A stretch of 64,000 bases of DNA from Canna indica (lineage: Eukaryota > Streptophyta > Magnoliopsida > Zingiberales > Cannaceae): contig CP136890.1 in NCBI GenBank assembly GCA_034359265.1, positions 31,042,501-31,106,500 on the forward strand. Reading direction: 5' to 3'. The notes below the pieces were generated by a model, which was not told where the DNA came from, did not search any database, and worked only from the letters and a program-made list of their open reading frames with translations. Within the stretch, counting starts at the first letter, position 1; each line of letters starts with the position of its first letter. Position numbers and translations under genes: made by a program. This document shows positions 33,217-43,977 of this stretch, piece by piece.

Positions 33217-34260
33217 AACATAATATTATGCATGAAATAATTATTCAACGCACCATAACTAGCATGACACATCAAGATCAATTACCAACATCAATAAATG
33301 ACAATAAAATGTAACACATGCATTTCTCTACATGGCATGTCCAACAATAATATGCAACATGAGTTCAACGGGATTTAGAAGCAAAAACAAGCAGATCGAG
33401 GCAAAAGAGTAAATTCGTCATTTTACCCAATAGTAATTCATCGGCAAAGATAGAATCGATCCCTAGATCCAAACTAACTATTCATGTCCCGAGTCACCAT
33501 TTAATTTAATATAATATTTTTTTATAATATTTAATTACTTATCCAATTAAATTAATAATTTTCTAATTATAGTATAATATTGAAAAATATAAAAATCACA
33601 CCAAATAATCTCTTATATGAAATCCGACACAACCATTGCATTCAGCACACGAAAACTTACAACTTTGGTATTCACTTAATTAGTCTCCACTCGATGACTC
33701 TAAATCATCCAATTAATTTATTTTATGATTTACCTTAATTATTAATTAACTATTAATAAATAATTATATATACTACTTATCCCTACACCAAATCTCAGCC
33801 CCTTGCACCAAATCCCCGTCATCCTCTTCCTTCCCTTCCTCTATTTCATACCTGACTCCCTCTGCCTCCACCCCAATCCGTCGTCAGCCGACCCTATTGC
33901 CAGCGGCGCCGATGCACAATGGCATCAGGCCATCCTTCGATGACCTCCAGCCACTTCTGATCTTCTCACTCGTCTCCAATTCTATCTCGCCGATGATCAC
34001 CTCAGTAAATGACGAAAACAACAAAGAAATGAGGGAAGACTCCGACCTCAAGTCCGGCTCCGGCAATAACATCGATGGCGATCCGATCTCCGACTCCACA
34101 CCCTCCGGTGCCGATCTCACCATCTCCTCCCCTCCTACACATGCGACAGAGCCGACACATGTAAGTGCTGGTTTTGAGGCGGTGAGAGAGAGGTCGTTGG
34201 GAGGTACTTTTACAAATAACCTTTCACTCACTCACAAATCATAATTATGCCCGGCCTTTA
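33217..34260 (-). repeat. Gypsy LTR-like sequence, right part
   Basis: Resumes the sequence interrupted at 22493. It shares blocks with 51180-51660 and 53150-53580 (GCATTCAGCACACGAAAAC, TATAATATTGAAAAAT, ACTCGATGACTCTAA). Between 33880 and 34245 both strands stay open for about 115 codons, but the text is Ser/Pro-rich with no recognisable domain, so I do not call a gene. The next element (34270) interrupts it. Confidence 0.5.
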
Positions 34261-35067
34261 CTTTTTTTTGGGATAATAGACTAAAAATCACAAGGTTTGG
34301 AAAATTTTTACGTTCTACCCGCGTTTTCAAAATTCGCCTGCAAATGCACAACTTTTACATCCGTTGATGCCATCGACCAAATCGTCAAGCGCCATCTCAA
34401 CTAAACTTACGTGAAGGGAAAACGACGCTCGCGTGGCTGACGGCTTCATACGTGGCTGATGGTCCTACCTTTTTTCTCTCTCTTTTCTTCTTCCTCCCCG
34501 CTATTGTTGCAAACCTTTTTCATTTCTTCTCCTCTTCTTCGTTGATGAACCAGTACGAATATGGGAGGTACTCCGTCAAGCAAGCGCTGAAATAGGCCCG
34601 TCGAACTACTGTCCTGCTCGATTGGTACCTCGTCGGCACCAACGGCGGCGCGTGGGCCCGCCGTGGCGTCGGTGCCCGTGGCGGGGCCTTGGAGGACTGT
34701 CGCGCTGGCCGGCCTCAGCGCAGAGTACTTGGAGGAGGTGTAGGCAGAGCTCCAAATATCTCTTAAAGGGACCAGTCGGCGTTTCCGTCATTTCATCGTA
34801 GGTTGCATAGCGAAAGTAATAGTCTCTGTGGCATGATCGCATCAAAAGCCACCTCTTTAAATTGCTGCGAAGCTTTCCACCACCATAAATACGCGAACAT
34901 ACATCCCAAGACCCTCTTCCTCATCCTCTTCCTCCCTCTCGTCGCCTACGCGCCTTTCCCGGCGCTGGTACCATATCCGAGAGCGGTAAACCCCGATGAC
35001 AATGCCACTGAGTTCATCTGTGCCCACCATGGCTGCCCCGATCTCTGCTTCACGTCGATCTCCGTCT

Positions 35068-35414
35068 TGTTAAGTCAAATTATAGTCAACATAGTTGTTG
35101 AGTCATTGAGCTAAATAATTGTTTACTGTAATTAGTCATTTAGTAGAAGTACTTGTCGTTTACTTTTTGGTTAACGATACATTTAGTCTATTGGTTGTTG
35201 AGATTACTTGAGGTTCTAGAAGGTACCTAAATGTCTGAGGTACTATAAATACTTTGAGTTACTTTTCTGTATCAGCTTTTTCGGAGATCATTTCTTTTGT
35301 TTCTTCCTTTGTAATCTTCCCTCACTGAGTTCCTTTGTTATCTGCTATCAATAAAGCATTTGTTCTGTGTGGATTTGCTCATTTGATGCTGTTGTCGATC
35401 AAGCTACTTTAACA
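35068..35414 (+). repeat. Copia-1 5' LTR
   Basis: 347 bp, TGTTAAGTCAAAT…TTTAACA; near-identical to 39448-39791 with a handful of substitutions and a 3-base length difference. It contains a TATA-like ACTATAAATAC near 35240. Confidence 0.93.
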
Positions 35415-35444
35415 AATTGGTATCAGAGCACTGTGATAGCTTCG

Positions 35445-38400
35445 ATGGCATCAGCAGGTCAAGTAAATCCATCGGTTCCCCATTTTGATGGGGTGGAGTA
35501 TGAAGATTGGTCGCTGATGATGCAGACTTTCTTCATATCGTAAGATTTGTGGGAGATCGTATCAAATGGCTTTGTGGAGGAGAATCTCAATGCTGGTGAG
35601 CTTTGTGAGATCAGGAAGAAAGACGCTAAGGCATTAAGCTTCATCCAGCGAATTTCTGGTGCCCAATCTGCAAAGGCGGCATGGGTTCTCTTGATGAATG
35701 CCTATCAAGGTACGACTAAGGTGAAAAAGGTGAAGATGCAGACCATGAGGAGGCGATTTGAAGATTGTTTTATGAAGGATGAGGAAGACGTTTCTTAATA
35801 TGTGGCTCGTGTATTCGATCTGGTGAATCAAATGGTTCAATACAGTAAAGAAATGCCAGAACGTAGAATAGTTGAGAAGATACTCCGAAGCTTGTTGGAT
35901 AAGTATGATCACATTTCTGCGGCGATTGAAGAGGGAAACGACACTGACGAAATGACTACAGATGAACTTCTCGATTCACTGTTGTCACATGAAGATAGAC
36001 TGAAGAGACATTAGGAAAAAAGAGAGGAGCGAGCTCTTAAATCCAGAACTATTGATGTGCGTGAAAAGGGTTACTGGACCAGAAAAGAGGGGCACTCTTC
36101 AAGAAGCCAAGAGAAGAAATGTGCGGAGGCAAGTGAAGAATCAGGTGAAGACTCGGACACTAGGAGTCAGGTATCTTCTTCCTCAAATAAGTCAAAGCAC
36201 AAATCATTCAAAAAGATTCAATGTTATTATTGTAAGAGGTATGGACATATCGAGAGATTTTGCAAAATCAAAGCTAAGCACATGAGTAACTTAGCTAGGG
36301 AGTTTGAAGAGGCAGAAGAAGAATCTGAAGTAGTGTTAATGGCAAGCATTAACAGTAAGATAGGGGAATGGTTTATCGATAGTGGTTGCAATAACCACAT
36401 GTCAGCTGAGCTAAACTTGTTCACTGGCTTGGATAGAATTCATTTGGCCGAAGTTAAATTCGATGATGTTTCAATTAAAATGGCTAGAGGTGAAGGTCAT
36501 TTAAAGCTGAATCAGAGCAGTGACAAGCTCATAAGGAAAGTTCTGTACGTGCCTGAGTTGGATTCAAATTTGTTGAGTGTGGGACAGCTGATGAAGGAGG
36601 GTTTCTCCTTGGTTTTTGAAGGGGGAAATTGTATAGTTTACATTGACAAAGCTAAGAATTGTGAGCTGATTCGAGTACCAGTTGCTCACAATAATCTATT
36701 TAGCTTTAATCCTCATTCCAAAGGTCATGCACTCAAGGCAAGAGTTGAAGACATTGACTGGTTATGGCATAGTAGATTGGGTCACATAAACATTGACTAT
36801 GTTAAGAAGATGAGTTCAAAAAACATGGTGTATGGTTTGCCTAAAGTCAAGGGTGTTCTAGAACAATTGTGGGAAGGTTGTGCCCTAGGAAAGATGCATA
36901 GGTTGTCTTTTCCTGCAAAGGCTTGTGAAAACCATTACATCTTATACATTCAGATGTATGTGGCCCTATGCAAGAAGTGTCCTTGAGTGGTTTCAAATAC
37001 TTTATATTGTTCATTGATGATTTTAGCAGATATGTGTGGATTCATTTTTTTTTTTAAAAATCAGATGTATTCAATCAATTCAGGGATTTTAAAAGCAAGA
37101 TTGAAGCTGAATTTGATTCAAAGATCAAAATTCTCAGAATAGACAGAGGAGGAGAATATTTGAGCTCAAAATTCAATGAATTTTGTGATGATCTTGGTGT
37201 GAGAAGGCAGTTAACAGCCAGCTACTCTCCGCAACAAAATGGTGTTGTGGAGAGAAAGAACATGACACTTACAAAAATGATAAGGAGCATGCTGAAGGCC
37301 AAAAACATGCCTAAGAACTTGTGGGCTGAAGCTGCACAAACTGGAGTTTATCTGATGAACAGGACATTTTCTTCTGCATTAAAAGATGAAACTCCATTTG
37401 AGGCATTGTATCAAAAGAAACCAAGTATTAAGCATTTGAAAGTTTTTGGCAGCATTGCATTTGCTCATATACCTCAGCCACTAAGGAAGAAACTTGATGA
37501 CAAGAGTGTGAAGTGTGTGTTTCTCGGATACAGTGCAGAATCTAAAGCATACAGACTTCTCAATCCTATAACTATGCAGATAATTGTGAGTCGAGATGTT
37601 GTTGTTGATGAACATCAAAGCTGGAATTGGGATGAGCAGTCCTCATCAGAAAGATCTGTGACAGTAGAATCTCATTCACATGAAGCTAAGCTATCAGGAA
37701 CCAATTCACAAAAAAATGAGATATCAATGAAAGAGGAATCAGACAATACTGCTGATGATGGTTCTCTGAATGCAGGAACACAGATTTTTGAGAGTAGTAC
37801 AAATACTAATGCTGCTTGTGAGGAACACACTCCACCCAAGAAGTATAAGAACTTGAGTGAAATCTATGAGCAAACTCAGCAGTGTAACACAACACAAGTC
37901 ACCGAACCTTTGAGTTTTATTGAGGCAAAGAAGGACAAGCACTGGGTTGCTGCCATTAATATGAGATGCATTCCATTGAGCAGCATAACTCCTGGGAACT
38001 GGTTGAATTTCCCGAAGGTAAAAAACCAGTAGGCTTGAAGTGGATTTACAAAGCAAAGTATCATTCAGATGGTTCACTGCAAAAGTATAAAGCAAGGCTT
38101 GTTGCAAGAGGTTTCATGCAAGTGGAAGGGGTAGACTTTCAAGAGATTTTTGCACCAGTTGCAAGAGTTGAAACCATTAGAGTTTTAATTGCCTTAGCAG
38201 CCTTCGGAAATTGGAAAAAAATTTAATTGCATGTAAAATCTGCCTTTCTAAATGGAGAAATATCAAAAGAGGTGTATGTCAGCCAGCCTGAAGGATTTGT
38301 AGTGCAGGGCAGTGAAACAAAAGTCTACAAACTAAAAAAAACACTCTATGGCCTGAGACAAGCTCCAAGAGCTTGGTATAAAAAAAAACATCAGTATTTT

Positions 38401-39433
38401 ACGGAACAAGGCTTTAGGAGGAGCTTGAATGATCATACACTCTATACATTGAGAAGTGAAGAGGACATATTATTTGCATGCTTGTACGTGGATGATCTAT
38501 TGCTAACAGGAAGTAGCATTAGTGTGGTACAAAGCTTCAAACTCAACATGTTTGATCAATTTGAAATGACTGACCTGGGAGAAGTAAAATATTTTCTTGG
38601 TTTTGAGTTTGTGAGAACTGAAGAAGGCTTCTTCATGTGTCAAAGGAAGTATATCATAGATATGTTAGAGAGATTTAACATGTCAAATTGCAATCCAGTT
38701 AAAACACCAATGTCTACAGATTTAAAACTGAGTTGTAATTCAAATGAAGAAAAGTCAGATAGAGAAACTTATCAGTAGATCATTGGCTGTCTAATGTACT
38801 TGACAAGTACAAGACCAGATGTAATGTTTGCAATTGGTGTCTTGTCTAGATACATGAAAGAACCCTATGCTACTCATATTATTGCACCTAAGAGGGTATT
38901 GAGATACATAAAAGGTACAACTGAGCTTGGTCTCATGTTCAAAACCAGCTATGAAACTGTGCTAACAGTGTTTGCAGATGCTAATTGGGCAGGCTGCTGT
39001 GATGACAGGAAGAGTACTACTGGATATGTACTCTTGTTTGGCACATCTGCAGTTTGTTGGCATTCGAAGAAGTAGGACACCATAGCTCTATCCACTATTG
39101 AGGCAAAATATATGGCAGTGTCTGCTGCTACTTGTCAGACAGTATGGCTGAGAAGGATATTCAGTGAGCTCGAGAGTTCTCAAGTAGAACCAATAGTGCT
39201 TTGGTGTGACAACTCATCTGTACGTAATTGCCTTGTCCAAAAACCCAGTTCAGCAATCCAGGTCAAGACATATAGATACCAAACATCATTTTGTGAGAGA
39301 ACTTGTCAATGCAAGTATAATAGTGATCAAGTATTGCCCTTCTTCTAATCAGCTTGCTGATATATTCACCAAAACCCTTCCAGTTGAAAGTTTTGAAAGA
39401 CTAAGAGGAAAGCTTGGACTGCTACAAATATAA
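35445..39433 (+). pseudogene. Copia-1 gag-pol polyprotein, disrupted
   Basis: Starts MASAGQVNPS at 35445. Gag (UBN2-type) runs to about 36200 with finger CYYCKRYGHIERFC (36224-36265). Protease has WFIDSGCNNHM (about 36370). GAG-pre-integrase is around WLWHSRLGHI. The integrase core (about 36940-37400) has [10 protein letters not shown] and SPQQNGVVER. RT (about 38000-38760) has YVDDLLLTG. RNase H (about 38800-39430) has STRPDVMFAIG and ADIFTKTL. Stops at 35541-35543, 35796-35798, 36012-36014, 38223-38225 and 38776-38778 and frameshifts near 36935, 37050 and 38000 disable it. Confidence 0.93.
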
Positions 39434-39447
39434 TTCGAGGAGGAGTT

Positions 39448-39791
39448 TGTTGAGTCAAATTATAGTCAACATAGTTGTTGAGTCATTGAGCTAAATAATT
39501 GTTTACTGTAATTAGTCATTTGGTAGAAGTACTTATCGTTTACTTTTTGGTTAACGATACATTTACTCTATTGGTTGTTGTGATTACTTGAGGTTCTAAA
39601 AGGTACCTAAATGTCTGAGGTACTATAAATACTTTGAGTTACTTTTCTGTATCAGTTTTTTCGAAGATCATTTCTTTTGTTTCTTCCTTTGTAATCTTCC
39701 CTCGCTGAGTTCCTCTGTTATTTTCTATCAATAAAGCATTTGTTATGTGTGGATTTGCTCATTTGATGTTGTCGATTAAGCTACTTTAACA
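39448..39791 (+). repeat. Copia-1 3' LTR
   Basis: 344 bp, TGTTGAGTCAAAT…TTTAACA, followed by the target duplication CGTCT and the rest of the PMEI frame. Confidence 0.93.
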
Positions 39792-40396
39792 CGTCTATAT
39801 CAGCGTCGTCCAGCGGAACCCCATCCTGCTCGGCCGTGTCACATCCAACATCACTCTCGCCCGCCTCTGCGCCCTCTGCGTCCATGTCTCCACCCTACGC
39901 TACGCCAGCATGGCCGCCACCAGGCGTGAGGCCGCAGCGTTGCGGGACTTCGCGGACGCTCTCGGGGACGCCGCAGACCAGGTGGGCCGGACAACAGCGG
40001 AGCTGCGGGGACTGGAGGCGCTCGCGGGGATGGAGGTGGCGTGGCGGGTGTCCAACGCGCTGACGGGGATGGACAGCTTCGGCGAGGTTTCGTCCACAAC
40101 AGCAAACACTGACCTCAAGAGCGACATGTGTCACCGGGTTCGGAGGGTGAAGCAGTACACCAGCAATGCCCTTGCCCTCGTCAGCAGCCTCGTCCGAGAA
40201 TGTTGACGTCAACACTCGCCAATGGTCAATGATTGCTAAAGATAAAGCTAGCTGCTAATTTTAATATTCCTTAGAAGAAAATAACATGTTTATCATGAAT
40301 TGTCACTACATCATGAATTGTCACTACATCATGAATTGTCATTGCAGCAGTGAGTTAAGTACGTAGTTTAAGTTGAGAGAGAGAGAGACCTCAGCG

Positions 40397-43300
40397 TAGA
40401 GGTGGCAACGGGCTGGGCCAGCCCATGGGCGGCACGGCCTCGGCCCAGTTTTGGGCCGGGTTTGGCTCGGCATGGCTGTGCCCAGAAGACGAGTCGAGCT
40501 CGCCTTCTGGGAACGTGGGCCGTGCTCGGCACGGCACGCGGGCCGACCACGGCTCGCGTGCCCATGCTCTGGGCGAGCATGGGAGGCCTGGCGCGCGTCG
40601 GCATTGCCAGGCCTAGGTCGGCGCTGCCATGCCAAGCCTGGCGCGCGCCAGACGAATCCTTTATTATATATATATATATATAAAATCCTATAAATACCCC
40701 CTCTCCTTCTTCATTTCTTCTATCTTCATCTTCAACTCTTTCTTTCAATCCTTAACTCTCTTTCTCTCAATTCTTAACTCTCAACTCTCTTACACTCTTA
40801 CTCTCAACAATCTAAGTTCATTTACAATCATTCTCAACAATATTTTAAGCTTATCGAGAAGACAATGATTCAAGATTGTTGTTAATTTTTTTTAATCTCT
40901 TCAATTTATTTCATTGATTAGTATAATATTTATATTTTTTATATTTTTAATTTTTACTAATGGCGTATGGAAATTTTTCAGGTTATACTCCATAAACTGG
41001 ATCAAATATGTTAGAAGAAATGTCTCTTGCTACTCCTACCACTCCTATCACTCAACAAAATCAAAACATAGAGATAAGTCAATCTATTAATTTATGTCCA
41101 TCAGGTAGAAAAAAAAGTATGATTTGGGAATATTTTGAGAAAACTATTGAACCTGATGACCATAACAATAGCCCGGTGCAAAAAATATCAAAAAATTCTT
41201 TCGGCTTCAACAACCGGAGGAACTGGTCATTTATTACGTCATGCAAAGGGTCATGACACTAAGGTTGCACAAGCTCAACAAATTCATAATTTATGTTCTT
41301 TTGGTTTAACAGCTTTTTCGTATGATCATGATTTTCAACGTCGAGAACTTGCAAAATTAATTGTTCAAAGTGAATCTCCTTTTAGTTTTGTTGATCAACC
41401 AAAATTTTCTAGTTGGATTCAAAATACTTTACAACCAAAATATAAAAAAATTACTCGAAATACAATGAAAAGTGATGCTTTAAAATTATTTTTTATATAT
41501 AGAGAAAATATAATGACTAGTTTTCAAAATAATAAATTAAAAATTTATTTAACATATGATGTTTGGTCTAGTCAACGTACTACTAATTCTTACATTTGTG
41601 TTACAGCACATTGGATTGATGAAAATTTTATTTTGCAAAAAAGAATAATTAGTTTTAAAGTTTTTGAATATCCACACACTTCTGTTGTCATTTTTTCTGC
41701 TATTAGATTTGTAACATCTTTCTATAATATAAATGATAAAAAATTTCGATTAGTTTTGATAATGCTAGTAATAATGATGCTGCTATTCCTCACCTTATAC
41801 AGTTATTTAAACCAGTATTAGATGGTGAATTATTTCATGTTCGTTGTGTTTGTCATGTTCTTAATTTATGTGTACAAGATGGTTTAAAACAAGTAAATAT
41901 ACATGTAGAAAAAATAAGAGATGTTATTAGATATATGTGTTCTTCAAAAGCAAGAACACAAGAGTTTAAAAAATTATGTCAATCTTTTAATAAACCATTT
42001 AAAAAATTTAATGGTGATGTTATTACTAGATGGAATTCAACATATCATATGCTTATGTCTACTATAAGATATCATGATATCCTTACAATGTTTACAATTA
42101 AAATATGTCTGGTGATCCAATTAATAATAATGATTGATTAGTTGCTGGGCATATTACTCAAATTTTAGAACTTTTTAATAAAGATACAGAACAACTTTTC
42201 GGTGTTTATTATCCTACATGTAATTTAACTCTTTCACATATAGTTCGTATTAGTGAAGTATTTTCTTCATATAGACATCATCCTTTATTTGCACAAATTA
42301 TTTCTTTAATGGAATCTAAATTGTCAGATATACCTACTTTATTTTGTTTAGCAATATATTTAGATCCTAGAATGAAAATTGATGGTTTAAATATGTTGTT
42401 AGATGATTATTATAACAATATAGAATTAGATAATAGAAAAATAAAATAAAATATTGAATTTATTGAATTCTATGTTTGTATTTTACGCTTCAAAATTTGG
42501 TGATACAATTACAATTAAGACAACATCTTCTTCTAGATTAAGAGAAGATGGTGGAAATAGTATTAATTCTCAACTTGGTCGTAGAATAAAAAAACTAAAT
42601 CTACTAATTTTAATGAATTACTTTTTTTTCTAGATCATAATCATTCTGAAGAAATAGATGATAATAAAATTTTAGCATGGTGGAAAAAACAAGAAAATAC
42701 GTATCCTATTATTTTCATCATGACACGTGATATACTAACTGTTCATGTATCTACAGTAGCTTCCGAGTCTTGTTTTAGTGCAGAAAATAGAATTCTCGAC
42801 GAAAAAAGGAGCCGAATGAGTGAAGAAACGGTTGAAATGTGTATTTGCTTAAAAGACTGGTTGGATACTGAAGATAGATTACAAGATAAGGGAGGACACG
42901 ACATTTCATCATCGGGAGAGGAGGAAGCTCAAACAAGCGAAGCTGGTGCTGCTGGTCCAAGTACAAGTTAAATCACTGGGACTACGAGTGATTAAAAATG
43001 TAAAAAGAACTACGTAGACATGATCCTTCTATAGTTAATCATTGGGGAGTACAAGTTTAGCTATCGAAGGTACGTAGGCAACTTTTTAAGGTGCGGTCTA
43101 TTATAATATTAAAAAAAATTATTTTATCATTGGATGAATATTTTTGTATTAAAGATATATAAAAATTTAATTATAATTTGATTTTTAAAAAATATTTTTA
43201 TTAATTTGTACTACGTTACATATAAAAAATGTGTTAAAAAATATATAATAAAATTTAGTACAATGATTAATAAAATTAGAGGTCCAAGTTCAAAATTAAC

Positions 43301-43522
43301 CCGTAATCATTAATTTTTAAAATTAAATTTTAAACCTTTAAAAATTTAAATTAAAAATTTAAATTAAAAATTTAAAAATTTAAATTAAATAATTAATTTT
43401 CGGGCCGGCCCGAGCCCAACTGGGCGGGCTCGTGCTGGGCTTGGTTGCCAATTGTTCGGGCCGTGCCAGGCATGACCCGAAATGTGGCCGGGCCTCCCGG
43501 GCACGACCCGTTGCCACCTCTA
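40397..43522 (+). mobile_element. hAT transposon (RICESLEEPER/Ac-like), 3.1 kb
   Basis: Ends TAGAGGTGGCAACGGG and the inverted CCCGTTGCCACCTCTA, with perfect 8-bp target duplication CCTCAGCG at 40389-40396 and 43523-43530. The outer 200-250 bp at the left and about 120 bp at the right are very rich in GGGCC/GGCAC words, while the interior is strongly AT-rich. It carries a degenerate transposase. Confidence 0.95.
41008..42971 (+). pseudogene. hAT transposase (zinc-finger BED type), disrupted
   Basis: The N-terminus carries a BED-finger-like stretch (SMIWEYFEK … GTGHLLRHAKGH, with a frameshift between). The core follows (FSYDHDFQRRELAKLI, YDVWSSQRTTNSYICVTAHWID at about 41550-41620), then RWNSTYHML (about 42035). 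The C-terminal hAT dimerisation region follows (STVASESCFSAENRILDEKRSRM, about 42750-42820). The parts are in several frames with stops near 41821, 42141 and 42450. Codon use is AT-rich like the element and unlike the surrounding MULE. Confidence 0.88.
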
Positions 43523-43639
43523 CCTCAGCGTGGAGATCACTGTGTGTTTGAAGATATCTCTTACATCCTTACTATTACTACTTAGTGGGCCACCTGCACC
43601 TCCGTTGGAGCTCCGCTTGCAGTTCCTCCAGGTACTCCG

Positions 43640-43961
43640 TGTTAGCATCTGATTCATTTCCATGCACTTGACACGTCAGATTCCACTTGAATAGCATCTG
43701 GATCACTTCTGGAGTTTTCTACAGATGCCAAGTCAGATTCTAAAAGTCCACATTCTTCCGTAGTTGAGATTAGTTGTACCTGTGTAAATAAGTCTAACTG
43801 AAGAAGTTACATAGCTTTACAATGCTCTAGCATTGTAATCTTTTTTCGCTTGTTGTCTCGTATACTCTTGTTCATTCCAGTTTTCAGTAATACAATTGAA
43901 TTCCTTTCTTCTTTATTCTTCTTCTCTTTTCTTGGAAATACTCAAGGTGCTAACTTCATCA
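43640..43961 (+). repeat. Copia-2 5' LTR
   Basis: 322 bp; differs from the 3' LTR by more than a dozen substitutions and a short length change around 43810-43840 (47765-47795 in the other copy), where the 3' LTR has GATATAAAAACAGAGC. Confidence 0.92.
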
Positions 43962-43977
43962 GTGGTATCAGAGCATC

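Larger units (their letters stand above)
35068..39791 (+). mobile_element. Copia-1: complete Ty1/copia LTR retrotransposon
   Basis: Two LTRs (35068-35414 and 39448-39791) begin TGTT and end AACA. The 5-bp target duplication CGTCT is at 35063-35067 and 39792-39796. A primer site TGGTATCAGAGCA is at 35418-35430 and a purine tract CGAGGAGGAGTT at 39436-39447. Internal order gag, protease, integrase, RT, RNase H is that of Copia. The coding region is degenerate. Confidence 0.95.
34833..40206 (+). pseudogene. Pectin methylesterase inhibitor (PMEI/invertase inhibitor) gene, split by Copia-1
   Basis: 34833-35067 encodes an N-terminus with a signal-peptide-like stretch (TLFLILFLPLVAYAPF) and CAHHGCPDLCFTS, the first Cys motif of PMEI. 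Copia-1 plus a 5-bp duplication interrupts it, and 39797-40206 continues in the same frame to NALALVSSLV and a stop: 214 codons in all with no stop. The four-helix PMEI fold is supported by the helix pattern and length. The family's second Cys pair seems lost (LRDF and MDSF where Cys is usual), so inhibitory function is doubtful. PMEIs act in the cell wall on pectin methylesterase. It is probably a captured gene copy because it lies between the MULE arms. Confidence 0.8.

Noticed and set aside
33884..34244. Mirror-image 115-codon frames on both strands
   Set aside because: No domain, low-complexity Ser/Pro text, and they lie in LTR-like sequence.
35418..35430. tRNA-like sequence TGGTATCAGAGC (also 43963-43974 and the complement at 14901-14913)
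   Set aside because: These are primer-binding sites next to LTRs or the viral promoter; no cloverleaf surrounds them.
40207..40388. Tandem CATCATGAATTGTCACTA repeat near 40290-40345
   Set aside because: Only three short units; too small to interpret beyond simple slippage.
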